From Prorocentrum cordatum (Eukaryota > Sar > Dinophyceae > Prorocentrales > Prorocentraceae), in NCBI GenBank assembly GCA_963575745.1, contig CAUYUJ010009475.1:1-34097 (forward strand): a DNA stretch of 34,097 nucleotides. The letters run 5' to 3'. Shown here piece after piece: positions 10,751 through 20,170 of the stretch. How positions within the stretch are numbered: position 1 is the first letter of the stretch; every line of letters begins with the position of its first letter. The position numbers were made by a program, and so were the translations under genes. The notes under the pieces were generated by a model, which saw nothing but the letters and a program-made list of their open reading frames with translations, did no database searches and was not told the origin of the DNA.

Positions 10751-10989
10751 ATGATCTTCCGGGCAATCATCCACGTGCGTCAGAAGCCATACAATTTGGC
10801 ACAAGTATGTATCAACCATCGCCATGAGCGCATATGCGAACATAGCATGCGCGTGCTACGTGAAGGATTTGGATGTACATGCTTTGATGTCCGCTTTGAT
10901 GGGTATTTGGGAGTCTCGGGGCGCATCGCGTTCACAGTGCGTGCGCACGCGCACGCGAACATCCAAGTGCAATAAGACAAACTACCGTA

Positions 10990-11280
10990 CTCTGTCTGAG
11001 GGGGATTGGACGGGGGAACTTGGAGAGGGAGGAGGAGGAGAGGAGGGGTGGGGGAAGGTGGAGGAGGGGCCGGTAGGGGGTGAAACGGAGGAAGAAGAGG
11101 AGGGGAGGAGGAGGGGGGGGGGGGAGGCGTGGGAAGCAGGGGGGGGAGGGTAAGGGTAGGGGGGACCCAAGGGGGCGGGGTGGGGAAGGGGGAGAAAGAC
11201 GATGGGGGAGGGTGGTGTGGGGGGAGGAAGAGGAAGAGGAGAAGGGTGAATTGGGAGGAGGGGAGGGAAGATAATTCGCC
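10990..11280. repeat. Polypurine (GGAGGGG) tract in the left arm
   Basis: Almost purely G and A on the plus strand, with short T or C interruptions. Together with 12560-12765 it corresponds to the polypyrimidine tract at 14855-15225 in the right arm. The insertion of the 11385-12470 satellite block would explain why it is split in two here. Confidence 0.75.
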
Positions 11281-11384
11281 GCCCAACGGCCAGAGGCGTG
11301 CTAAGATCTCCCGGTAACTGGTAAACAGTATTTCTGGTTCGCGCGCGCGGGGCGGCCCCTGAGGGTCCCTGGATCAAAAGTACC

Positions 11385-12470
11385 CCAGGCGGAGCCCGGG
11401 CGGAGCCCGGACACTCCCCCAGATCCTCCAGGATCGCCCCAAGAGGGCCCCAAGAGGCCCCCAACACAATCCAAGAGAGGTCCGAGACGCCCGAAGATCG
11501 CTCCACGGCGCCCAAGATGGCCCCCAGACGGCCCAAAATGTCTCCAAGATGACCCAACAAGCCTCCAAGATGCCCCAAGAGACCTCCAGGAGCACTCCCA
11601 AGAGGGCCCCAAGAGGCAAACATCAGTGTTTTTTTTCTTAGGTTTTGGACAGATTTGGGCGTTTTAACCTCTTCGGTTCCCCGACGCCCCTAAACGGCTC
11701 AAGAGGCCTCCAAGATCGCCCCAAGAGGGCCCAGAATGCCCTCAAAAGGGCCCCAAGGCGGCCCAAGACGGCCCCAGAGGCCTCCAAGACGGCCCAAGAG
11801 GGCCCCGAGAACGCCCCCAACACGGTCCAAGAGAGGTCCGAGACGCCCGAAAATCGCTCCACGACGCTCAAGATGGCCTCCGGACGGCCCAAGACGTCTC
11901 CAAGATGGGCCAAGAAACCTCCAAGATGCCCCAAGAGGCCTCCAAGAGAACTCCCAAGAGGGCCCCAAGAGGCAAAAACCTGTGTTTGTTTCCCTTGGTG
12001 TTGGACAGATTTGGGCGTTTAACCTTTTCGGTTCCCCGACGCCCCTAAATGGCTCAAGAGGCCTCCAAGGTCGCCCCAAGACGGCCCAAGAGGCCCCCAA
12101 GAAAAACGCCCCCAACACGGTCCAAGAGAGGTCCTAGACGCCCGAAGATCGCTCCACGACGCCCCAAAATGCCTCCTACGCCCAAAGACTCTCCAAGATT
12201 GGCCAAAAACCTCCAATAAGCCGGCCTAGAGCCTCAAGAAAATCCAAAGAGCCCAACAAAACCAGTGATTTTCCTTTGGGTTGGACAGTTTGGGCCGTTT
12301 CCGACCCCCTAAGGGGAGCTCAAGAAGCCTCCAAGATCGCCCCAAGAGGGCCCAAGAGGCCCCCAAGAGGGCCCCAAGACGGCCCAAGACGGCTCCAAGA
12401 CGGCCCCAGAGGCCTCCAAGACGACCCAAGAGGGCCCCAAGAACGCCCCCAACGCTACACAGCTCCCGAC
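11385..12470. repeat. About 290-360-bp tandem repeat with CCAAGAGGCCTCCAAGA subrepeats
   Basis: Three to four long units. The block TCCAAGAGAGGTCCGAGACG or its variant starts near 11470, 11827 and 12120. The block TTGGACAGATTTGGGCGTTT, followed by CGGTTCCCCGACGCCCCTAA, starts near 11646 and 12001, with an eroded version near 12280. Within units, an 11-14-bp subrepeat (CCAAGAGGGCCC, CCAAGACGGCCC, CCTCCAAGATGCC) fills the space. Minus-strand frames read as Leu/Gly/Trp/Ser-rich repetitive peptides (LGALLGRLGG type), best explained as repeat artefacts. The right arm has no equivalent. Confidence 0.82.
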
Positions 12471-12559
12471 GCCGCAGCTCCACACTGCAAGCGACCACTC
12501 GGACAGGCGACCACGGTGCGACATTATGGGCCGGCGGACTGAGCGAAACGATTACATGA

Positions 12560-12765
12560 TGAAGGGAGCAAGGACGCGGGGGAAGGAGGGAACAAAAACG
12601 CGGGGGGATGGGGGGGAGCGGAGGTGGAGGAGGAGGAGGAAGGGGAGAAACGAGGGGGAGGATGAAGCGGAGGCGGATACCGAGGAGAGGAGGGATGGTG
12701 ATGAGGAGGCGGAGGATGAGGAGAGGAGGTGAGGAAGGGACGGAGGGGGGGGAAGGCTCGCGGCG
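12560..12765. repeat. Polypurine tract, left arm, second part
   Basis: A GGAGGAGGAGGAAGG-type tract on the plus strand, next to the block GGCGCCCAAATCAAAGC (12768). The right arm has the inverse order: GATTTTGGCGCACGCC (14837) followed by the polypyrimidine tract. Confidence 0.7.
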
Positions 12766-13029
12766 GGCGCCCAAATCAAAGCGAGGTAGCTTCAGACGTA
12801 CAATGGGTGGTTCAAGTCCGACATACCAGATTATATGCTCTGGGATTCGGACGTTCCCAGAGGAGAGGAGGAGGAGAAGGACGAAGGCACGGATGGTTGG
12901 ATGAACCCGCGGTTATTTGGAGAATTGTTCGAGGGCTTTCAGGAAGCGTTCTCGTCGCTGCGGATTGACGCAACTGGGAAAACTTCATTGGACCGCACCC
13001 CTTGGGAATTTTTTGGTTGGGATCGGTTG

Positions 13030-13360
13030 CGCGGCCCCGTCGTCGACGACGATGGCGACGACGGCGCCGGCAACGCCGGCGGCGACGGCGGTGACGGCGA
13101 TGGCGGCCGCAGCGGTGGCGTCGACGACGGCGGCGATTGTCATGACAAAGAAAACGAACGCGACGACGACGACGATGGCGGCGGCGACGACGGCGTCAAC
13201 GGCGGCCGGCGGGCGATTGTCACCAGTCACCGTCGTCGCGAAGTCGTGGTCGAGAGTCGTGGGCGCCGTCGTCGTCCGTCGTGGCACTCCGCACCCGTCG
13301 CGCTCGTCGCGATCGTCGCAGTTGTCGTCGAAGTAGTCCTCGCCATCGTCGTCGTAGCAC
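13030..13360. repeat. Degenerate GTC/GAC trinucleotide block at the inner end of the left arm
   Basis: A GACGACGATGGCGACGACGG-like tract, then a mirror-type GTCGTCGTC tract. All frames stay open and give Asp/Gly, Thr/Ala or Val/Ala-rich readings. Its inverted counterpart is 14240-14570. The block includes GTCGTCGCGAAGTCGTGGTC (13231), paralleled by the minus strand near 14365. Confidence 0.7.
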
Positions 13361-13390
13361 GGAGCTCAAGAGTCAGCGTCGCATTCTTTC

Positions 13391-13683
13391 GTATTCAAGG
13401 GTTGTCGCTCTGTCTAGCATCCTCGTGGACAAACTCCGAACTATCAAGATCTGGGTGGCGCTCGAACTGCGCGTCGACGTCGACAGACATCCGAACGCCA
13501 GCGCCTCCTTTGCTTCCTCCCAAAACCTCATGCAAACATCATCGATTCACCGTGCCAGCCCCAGCTTCCACTTCAACCTAAGAGCGTGGCATGTGAACTC
13601 TCGGTCGATCGCTCTCCAGTCGGGGACGTCCCTGAGCTGACTAGAGGGGCGGCGCTGGAACAATGCACTTCCCCAAAAAATGG
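13391..13683. other. Unique-looking spacer between left arm and central palindrome
   Basis: No gene, RNA or repeat recognised. The plus-strand frames through it have no family motifs. Confidence 0.4.
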
Positions 13684-13922
13684 CGAGCCTGTGTGTGGCG
13701 ATAGGGTAAATCACCCTATCGCTACGCGCAGTCGGGGACGCCCCCGAGTGTGCGAAGGGGGCCTCTTTTCATTTAGGAGCCTGTGCGTAGCGACAGAGTG
13801 ATTTACCATATCGCTACGCACAGGCTCCTAAATGAAAAGAAGCCCCCTTCGCACAGTCGGGGGCGTCCCCGACTGTGCGTAGCGATAGGGTGATTTACCC
13901 TTTCGCTACGCACAGGCTCGGG
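13684..13922. repeat. Near-perfect 239-bp palindrome (arms about 119 bp)
   Basis: The left half reads GAGCCTGTGTGTGGCGATAG, then GGTAAATCACCCTATCGC, then GTCGGGGACGCCCCCGAG, then TGTGCGAAGGGGGC, then TTTTCATTTAGGAGCC. The right half is its reverse complement, with only a few mismatches and one small indel. The axis is near 13803. Smaller hairpins are nested inside, made of inverted copies of TAGCGATAGGGTGATTTACC (for example 13698-13721 and 13881-13905). It would fold as a cruciform or one long hairpin, and resembles a foldback or MITE-like element more than a terminator. It lies between the two arms of the large inverted duplication. Confidence 0.92.
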
Positions 13923-14234
13923 CTTCCCGGTGCATCGCGTTAGCCGCCAAGGCTGCTCATGAGGATGGCGTCGTCCTGGCTTCCCCCCATTTCATAAGCA
14001 CGCGTATTTGGCTTTAGGTTGTTCTGCTCTGGCAGATTGCACCCACCGTTCTCTCGATCAGACCTTTACTTAACCATCGCCCCGAAGCGTGGCGGCGGCA
14101 GTGGGAGGTCACCATAGAAGAGTGAGAAGGGTGGAAGGAAAGGTTCGCCACCTGAGACTCCCTGGTGGATGCACAGCAAGCGGAGATCAGCAACTCCGTG
14201 AATGCAAACATCATGTCGCGCGTCATGGAAACCG
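13923..14234. other. Spacer between palindrome and right arm
   Basis: No gene or repeat is recognised. Confidence 0.4.
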
Positions 14235-14854
14235 TCGCTCAAACATTAGCTCCATGTGACGACGACAGTGACGAAACAAAACTTCGACAACGGCGACGAC
14301 CGCGACGGGCGCGGAATGTGACGACGGACGACGACGGTGTCCACGACCCACGTCCACGACTTGATGACGACGGTGACGAATGACGACCGACTGCCAGCCA
14401 CCGTTGACGCCGTCGTCGCGGTTGTCGTCGTCGTCGTCGCGTTCGTCTTCTTTGTCATGGCAATCGCAGCCGCAGTCGATGCCACGGCTGCCGCCGCCGT
14501 CACCGTCACCGCCGTCGCCGCTGGCGTTGCCGGTGCCGTCGTCGCCGTCGTCGTCGACGATGGGGCAACGCAACCGATCCCAACCATATAATTTCAAAAG
14601 GGTCGAATCAAGTTGTACCAACTGCGTCAAGCCGCACCGACGAGAGCGCTCCCTGAAGGCCTTCGAACAATTCTCCAGAGAACTGCGAGCTCATCGAACC
14701 CTTCGCGCCCTCCTGCTTCTCCTCCTTCTCCTCCTCCTCTGGGAACGTCCGAATCCCAGAACATGAAGACTGATGCGTTCGGGCTCGAACCGCCTATTGC
14801 ACAGCTCCAGCCATCCCACTTCGATAAGCTGCTTTGATTTTGGCGCACGCCGCG

Positions 14855-15225
14855 AGTCCTCCTCCTCCGTGTCCTCCTCCTCGCTTCCTTTTCTCCTCTC
14901 CTCATCCCCCGCCTCCTCATTACCACCCCTCCTTCGCTTTCCTCTCGTCATCCGCCTCCCCTTCCTCTTCATCCTTCCCCTCGTCCTTCCTCCTCCCTTT
15001 CTCCCCCCCCTCCCCCTACCTTCTCTTCCCTGCCCCCCCCGTCCTTGTCCTCCTCATCATGCTCCTCCCCTCACTCATCTCCCTATTCCTCCTTCCCCTC
15101 CTCCTCCTCCTTCTCCTCGTCATCTTCCTCTATGTCATATCCTACCTTTTTTTCCTGCTTTTCCTCCTTCCCCAACCCCTTCTCTCATCCTCCTCCCTCT
15201 CTTGGTCCCCCCTTCATTCCCGCTC
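14855..15225. repeat. Polypyrimidine (TCC/CTCC) tract in the right arm
   Basis: TCCTCCTC-rich DNA on the plus strand, the inverse of the polypurine tracts of the left arm. Ser/Pro/Leu-rich frames across it are not genes. Confidence 0.8.
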
Positions 15226-15439
15226 AGACAGAGTACGGTAGCTTGTCTGATTGCAACTGGGCGATTGCGCGCGCGTACTAACTGTGAACGAGATGCATCC
15301 CAAGACGCCCAAACCCCCATCAAAGCATGTACGCTCGAATTCTTCACGTAGCACACGCATGTCTATGAATATTCTCCCACATGCGCGCATGGCAATGGTT
15401 GATACAACATTGTGCCACATTGCATGGCTTCTCACGCAC

Positions 15440-16500
15440 GTGGCTGTTGACCCAAGATCTTCAGAGAAGATCTTCACGCTGGAACCTCGGCGCGGAGGTC
15501 TGCAACGGAGATCTCCACGCTGGGGGTCTCCCCGGGCACCCAGATCGCCCAAGACGGCCCAACATGACCTCCAAGACGACCCAAAAGGCTCCCATGCAGA
15601 GGCACCCAGCACGGCCCGAAAGGTCCACAGCAGGAAGATCTACATTGAAGACCTTTAAGCTGGGGGGCCTCGGCTTGGAAATCGGTAGTGGGGGTATATA
15701 TTCGCTTGAGGCCTTGAGCGCGAGGATCTTCAGTTAAGATCTTCACGCTCGGGATATTTTCGGGCTTCCAGATCGCCAGAGAACCCCAGTATGGCCTCCA
15801 AGACAAAGCCCTAAGGGTCACAGTACAGGTACAGCTCCTCGCGCGAAGATCTTCAGTGAAGATCTTCACGCTTGGGGCCTCAGCGCGAAGATCTTCAGTG
15901 AAAGTGTTCACGCTGGGGACCTCTTCGGGCCTCCAGGTCGCCAGAGAAGCCCAATATGGCTTCCAAGACAGCCCAAAAGGCTCCCAGGACAGGCCCAGAG
16001 GCCCCCGACCAAGCCCAATAGGATCCCCGCGCGAAGATCTTCAGTGAAGATCTTCACGCTGGAGGCCTCGGCACAGCGATCTACAGCGGAGAACTCCACG
16101 CTGGAGGTGTGCCGGGGCCTCCCAGATCACCCAAGACATCCCAAAAATGTTTCCAAGAGACCACCCAAAACGTTCCTCAGCAGTTCCAAAGGCCCCCAGC
16201 ACGACCAGAGAGGCCCCCAGCAAGAAAGATCTGCACTGAAGATCTTTACGCTGGGAGCCTCAGCCTCAGCATGGAAATCTACAGTGGGGATTCCCACTCT
16301 TTGAGGCTCAGCGCGAAGATCTTCAATTCATATCTTTCCGTTTTTCTTTTTTTTAGCCGCTGAATCGCCAGAGAAGCCGAATATTGCCTCCGAGACAACC
16401 CCAAAGGATCTCAGGGCAGGCCCAAAGACCCCCGACCAAACCCAAGAGGCTCCCCGCTGAGGCCTCAGCGCGAAGATCTTCAGCGAAGATCTTCCTACTG
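15440..16500. repeat. GAAGATCTTC-centred degenerate tandem repeats (right arm)
   Basis: Many copies of a dyad of two palindromes, GAAGATCTTCAGTGAAGATC followed by TTCACGCT (near 15466, 15725, 15848, 16035 and 16480). They alternate with GCCTCCAAGACAGCCCAAAAG-type modules. Some copies have lost one of the two palindromes. This is the counterpart of 9715-10750. No coding potential is seen. Confidence 0.78.
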
Positions 16501-16509
16501 AAGACCTTC

Positions 16510-16650
16510 CAATCCTCCTCCTCCCCCTCCTCGTCCTCATTTCCACCTCCTCCTCCCCATCTCTTTCTCGTCCTCCTCCTCATCCTTTCCTTCCTTCTCC
16601 TCCTCCTCCTCCTCCTCTTCCTCTCTCTACCTCCTTCTCCTCCTCATTCT
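16510..16650. repeat. Polypyrimidine stretch in the right arm
   Basis: A TCCTCCTCC-rich stretch on the plus strand, the inverse counterpart of 9585-9710. Confidence 0.75.
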
Positions 16651-16982
16651 CCTCTCGTTTTCATCGCGCGAGGGGGGGCGCTGCCTCAATGGACACAATT
16701 TGCACAGCGTAGCATAGCTGCAGGGCGCAGCAGCGAGCCCATCATTCAATCCCCACACATGATATGGTAATCAGGTCCCCATGGGATTGCGAGGGCCGAT
16801 GCAAATGTCCAACGATGGCCCACTGTGGCGCGTTGTTTTCTCCACTCGCAGTGTTCGGCAATGCGTTGCAAGGCGTGAAGCGACATACCATCCTATGTTG
16901 CGACACGCGAAATTACGATATGTTATGAAATGCGATGCGATGCAGTGCTGTTCGATGCAACGCCATACTATGCTATGCTGAG

Positions 16983-18311
16983 TTATGCGTGCACTCCGAT
17001 TGGTTTTTGGAGAAAGAAAAGAAAGTTGTTGCATAGCTTACGAATGCACGGCAACGCTTGGCAATGCAGAACATTGCGTCGCCAAAGCCCTATCGCGACT
17101 TGCCGCCCCGCCGCCCCGTCTATGGGCAGCGCAGCTGTGCCGTGCCTGGCTGCGTCGTCGGCCGCCTGCGCGTGCGCCGCGTCGATCTTACCCACAGCCT
17201 TGGCGCAGCTGTCGCGGAAGACTTTGCCAACCTCCTCCTCCTGCGCCGCGTCGTGCAACGCGTCGGCGTGCTCGTCGGCCAGCGCCAGCGCCACAGCGGC
17301 ATCTTTGGTGACCAGCCTGGCCAGCTCCGAAGCCGCGGTCTCGCGCCAAGGGATGCTCATGTCCCTGTTCCTGACCGTGCGCACAAGCTGCAAGGCGAGG
17401 TCCTTGGGGTCGAACCTGTCGAGCACCTTGGCCGCCGTTCTGCGAAACTCCGGATCAACGTCCTCCTCCAGCATCCTCAGGAGCCCGGGCGCGGCCTCCG
17501 CGGCGTCGAGCTTCACGAGCGCCGCCGCCGCCGCCTGGCGCACATCCGAATCGGCGTCGCCGAGGAACGCCTCCAGGAGCCCGGGCGCGGCCTCCGCGGC
17601 GCCGAGCTTCCCGAGCGCCTCCGCCGCCTCCCGGCGCACATCCCAATGATGGTCCCACAGCGCCTCCAGGAGCCCGGGCGCGGCCTCCGCGGCGCCGAGC
17701 TTCCCGAGCGCAATCGCCGCCGCCGAGCGCACACCCTCTCCAGCGTGTTCCCTCAGCGCCATCAGGAGCCTGGGCGCGGCCTCCGCGGCGCCGAGCTCCC
17801 CGAGCGCCGCCGCCGCCGCTTGGCTCACATTATCACTGGCGTCGCCCCGCAGCGCCCTCAGGAGCCCGGGCGCGGCCTCCGCGGCGCCGAGCTTCCCGAG
17901 CGCCTCCGCCGCACTCTGGCGCACATGCCAATCGGCGTCGCCGAGGAACGCCTCCAGGAGCCCGGGCGCGGCCTCCGCGGCGCCGAGCTTCCCGAGCGCC
18001 TCCGCCGCACTCTGGCGCACAGCCCAATCGGCGTCGCCCCGCAGCGCCTCCAGGAGCCCGGGCGCGGCCTCCGCGGCGCCGAGCTCCCCGAGCGCCGCCG
18101 CCGCCAACCGGCGCACATCCCAATCGGCGTCGCCCCGCAGCGCCTCCAGGAGCCCGGGCGCGGCCTCCGCGGCGCCGAGCTTCCCGAGCGCGCCGAGCTC
18201 CCCGAGCGCCGCCGCCGCCTCCCGGCGCACAGACCGATTGGCGGCGCCCCGCAGCGCCTCCAGGAGCTTCTGCACCCGCACCGTGTCGCCCCGTGCCGCC
18301 GAAGCCGCCAT
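16983..18311 (-). CDS. HEAT-repeat (PBS-lyase-type) protein
   Basis: 442 codons from the ATG at 18311. After a short lead (MAASAARGDTVRVQKLLEAL) come about nine tandem 32-residue repeats of the type AAPGLLEALRGDADWDVR + RLAAAALGELGAAE (about residues 20-300). This is the short HEAT repeat of the phycobilisome-lyase family: paired helices forming a solenoid, normally a protein-binding scaffold. The last repeats (to about residue 360) are more divergent and are followed by an Ala-rich helical tail. At DNA level the repeats are nearly identical with a 96-bp period (repeat starts near 17481, 17577, 17670, 17766, 17862, 17958, 18054 and 18150), which suggests recent expansion or gene conversion. 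The final ~50 codons (PIDGAAGRQVAIG onward) lie inside the right arm of the inverted duplication, so the stop codon is element-derived. No catalytic domain is seen, and the binding partner is unknown. Frames on the opposite strand are shadows. Confidence 0.85.
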   Translation of the reverse strand: MAASAARGDTVRVQKLLEALRGAANRSVRREAAAALGELGALGKLGAAEAAPGLLEALRGDADWDVRRLAAAALGELGAAEAAPGLLEALRGDADWAVRQSAAEALGKLGAAEAAPGLLEAFLGDADWHVRQSAAEALGKLGAAEAAPGLLRALRGDASDNVSQAAAAALGELGAAEAAPRLLMALREHAGEGVRSAAAIALGKLGAAEAAPGLLEALWDHHWDVRREAAEALGKLGAAEAAPGLLEAFLGDADSDVRQAAAAALVKLDAAEAAPGLLRMLEEDVDPEFRRTAAKVLDRFDPKDLALQLVRTVRNRDMSIPWRETAASELARLVTKDAAVALALADEHADALHDAAQEEEVGKVFRDSCAKAVGKIDAAHAQAADDAARHGTAALPIDGAAGRQVAIGLWRRNVLHCQALPCIRKLCNNFLFFLQKPIGVHA

Positions 18312-19260
18312 GGGGGCAGCCCGCGCGCCGGTCGGCCCGTCGGCCCGCCGAGGACGGGGGGGGCAGCTTCGGCTCCAGCGGCTGCGGAGGGGGGGCCCAG
18401 ACCCCTCACGCCTCGAGCAGCTCGAGGCGGAAGTTCCGCGCGGTCTGCGGGCCTGGGGCCCCGCAGGAAACGACTCGGGAGGAAGAGCTGGCCCAGGAGA
18501 GCAGGTCCAGACCTCTGGGGACCCCTATGTCGACCCAGACATGCGACGTCCTGATGTTTCCCAAGACGGCGTCCCCGGAAGTCCCGACCCCTTCCCAGGA
18601 CCCTCTTCTCATCCTGAGTCCTTGTTTGGCGGTCCCAGGGCCCGGCGAGGGTCTCCAGGAGTCGAAACTAGCGAACAAAACTCCGGCCCCGATCTTCTTG
18701 CGACACGATCATGTCTGGGGAGCGCGGCCCACCTGGAGAGGCCCCAAGAACCTGGCGCTGCACTTGTTGTCACAACGGGCGATTTTTTGGTCGCCCCGCT
18801 GCGGGCCCCAGGCGCCTCGCGGAACGATCAACAATCGCTCGACGCATTGCGCAGGACTCTGGTCGTGCTTTGTTGTGCGATGCTGCATTGTCTTTTGCAA
18901 CGTCGGATCTCAAGGGGGAGGAGGGAGGTGGGAGGCAGGAGGGCGACGGGGGGAGGGGGGGAGGGGACGAATTCTGCAATTCCTCCTCCTCCTCCTCCTC
19001 CTTCTCCTCGTCATCCTCATCGTCCTGACTTTTCACGATTCAACGTGCACCCGTTATCTTCCTCGTGTATAATCAAGACCCTGAGCAGGTTCCTCCTAAA
19101 AATCCTCTTCCTTCTCCTTCTCCATTATCCTTCTCCTCATCATCATCCTACTTTCCCTCCGCCTCCTCCACCACCACCACCTCCTCCTGTTCCTGCTCCT
19201 CCTCCTCCTCCTCCGCCTCCATCGTCCTCCTCTTCTTGCGGCTCCGTTTCCTCTTGCTCA
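18312..19260. other. Gene-free stretch with polypurine/polypyrimidine blocks
   Basis: The upstream side of the HEAT gene. I see no TATA-like or SL acceptor signal that I could defend. A GGGAGG-rich block (about 18910-18965) is followed by TCCTCCTCC blocks at 18975-19020 and 19090-19230. The long open frames on the plus strand (for example 18238-19299) have no recognisable domain and are shadow or low-complexity readings. Confidence 0.5.
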
Positions 19261-20170
19261 TGGTCATGCTCCTCCACATCATCCGATTCGCGACGCTAAT
19301 TCCCTTCACCAATGCGGGTAACGATGGACGCACTTATTCATGCTGGCAGCTGACAGGGTGGGCCCAACCAACGACTGATCATTTCGATCGTGCGCAAACG
19401 ATGGGCGAACATTGGAGGGAGACCAAGAGAGAGGATGAATGAGGGGAGGGATGATATAAGGGAGGGATGATTACAAAACGGAGGACCAAGGAGGAAGGAT
19501 AAGAAGGATGGAGATGGTCGAGGTGGTGTTGGGAGGAGGGAAGATGGGGCGACTTGAAAGGTCCCCGATGTCGTCCCCAGTTTCTCAACGCTTCTCTCAA
19601 GCTTTCCAGGGAAGGAAGACGAGGAGGAAGACGAGCAAAAATACGTGGAGGAAGAATGACGAGGAGGCGGAACATGATGTGGAGGATGCAGAAGATGGAA
19701 GGCGATCAGAAGAAAGACTAGGGTCCTCGCCCCCCGCGCGAACGGCGGAAACCGTGACAGCAAATTTCTTAGCAGAGCAGGCGGCGGATCCCAAGGGTAT
19801 GGCCCCAGCGTGCTGGGTTACCACGTTGCCTGGGTGCCAACTCAGCCACCGAAAATGTCGGCTAAGCAAAGTCGGCGGCACCCCCTCGCACGGGCCCCAC
19901 GTGGTGGACAGAATGAGAGGGTGGACTTGCTTTCTCGAGCCCATACTGCTACGGAAAGCAAGACCATAGCCGTGAGACAATCCGTCCGCAAGCACTCATC
20001 CACGACACCCCTGAGACACCCGGACAACTGTTCATGGAAGCCTCCCGGGCAGGCCTGGGCCCACGTTCTTGGAAAGGCTTTTGGGACCAATGGATAAACC
20101 CAGACATCCGATGCCGTGAAGTTCTCGATGCGGGAACCCCAGAACAAGGTCTGGACCTTTTCCCCAGTGC
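19261..20170. other. Intergenic stretch, nothing recognised
   Basis: A mild GA-rich block lies at 19420-19720. Open frames on both strands have no recognisable motif or consistent coding look. Confidence 0.4.

Larger units (their letters stand above)
9109..13390 (+). repeat. Left arm of a large imperfect inverted duplication
   Basis: Read on the plus strand, this arm matches the minus strand of 14235-17134 block by block. Shared blocks are CTGCGCTGCCCATA + ACGGGGCGGCGGGG (9109), CGCATTGC, TTTGCATCGGCC (9440) and CTATGCTACGCTGTGCA (9524). They continue with CGCCCCCCCTCGCGCGA, a polypurine stretch, GAAGATCTTCGCGCTGAG-type repeats, GCTACGTGAAG (10857) and CTACCGTACTCTGTCTGAG (10982). The last are CTGGGATTCGGACGTTCCC (12839) and GGTTGGGATCGGTTGCG (13015). 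The order is fully conserved. The left arm is about 1.3 kb longer because of a satellite block at 11385-12470 that is absent on the right. No coding function is seen. Confidence 0.88.
14235..17134 (-). repeat. Right arm of the large imperfect inverted duplication
   Basis: The reverse complement of this interval matches 9109-13390 in block order. From the outer end inward the blocks are CTGCGCTGCCCATA + GACGGGG (17134), CAACGCATTGC (about 16867), TTTGCATCGGCC (about 16800), CTATGCTACGCTGTGCA and CGCCCCCCCTCGCGCGA (about 16675). Then come GAAGATCTTC repeats (15440-16500), GCTACGTGAAG (about 15350), CTACCGTACTCTGTCTGAG (about 15240), polypyrimidine, CTGGGATTCGGACGTTCCC (about 14755) and GGTTGGGATCGGTTGCG (about 14585). 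Divergence is visible but moderate. The outer end overlaps the last ~50 codons of the HEAT-repeat gene. Confidence 0.88.

Noticed and set aside
11374-12774. Minus-strand Leu/Gly/Trp/Ser-rich frames as a repeat protein
   Set aside because: The subrepeats have variable lengths (11-14 bp) and the same peptide pattern appears in several frames, so no frame is maintained.
13684-13922. A transcription terminator
   Set aside because: At 239 bp it is far too long, has no adjacent gene end, and the context is eukaryotic.
17058-18554. A 498-codon plus-strand frame with repeated RLQEPGRGLRGAELPE
   Set aside because: Antisense shadow of the HEAT-repeat gene; its repeats follow from the 96-bp coding repeat and have no family.
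18406-18678. A second HET-like exon (TSHVWVDIGVP)
   Set aside because: Only a short chance resemblance to THVWIDWACIP; no SHRW motif or other conserved residues precede it.
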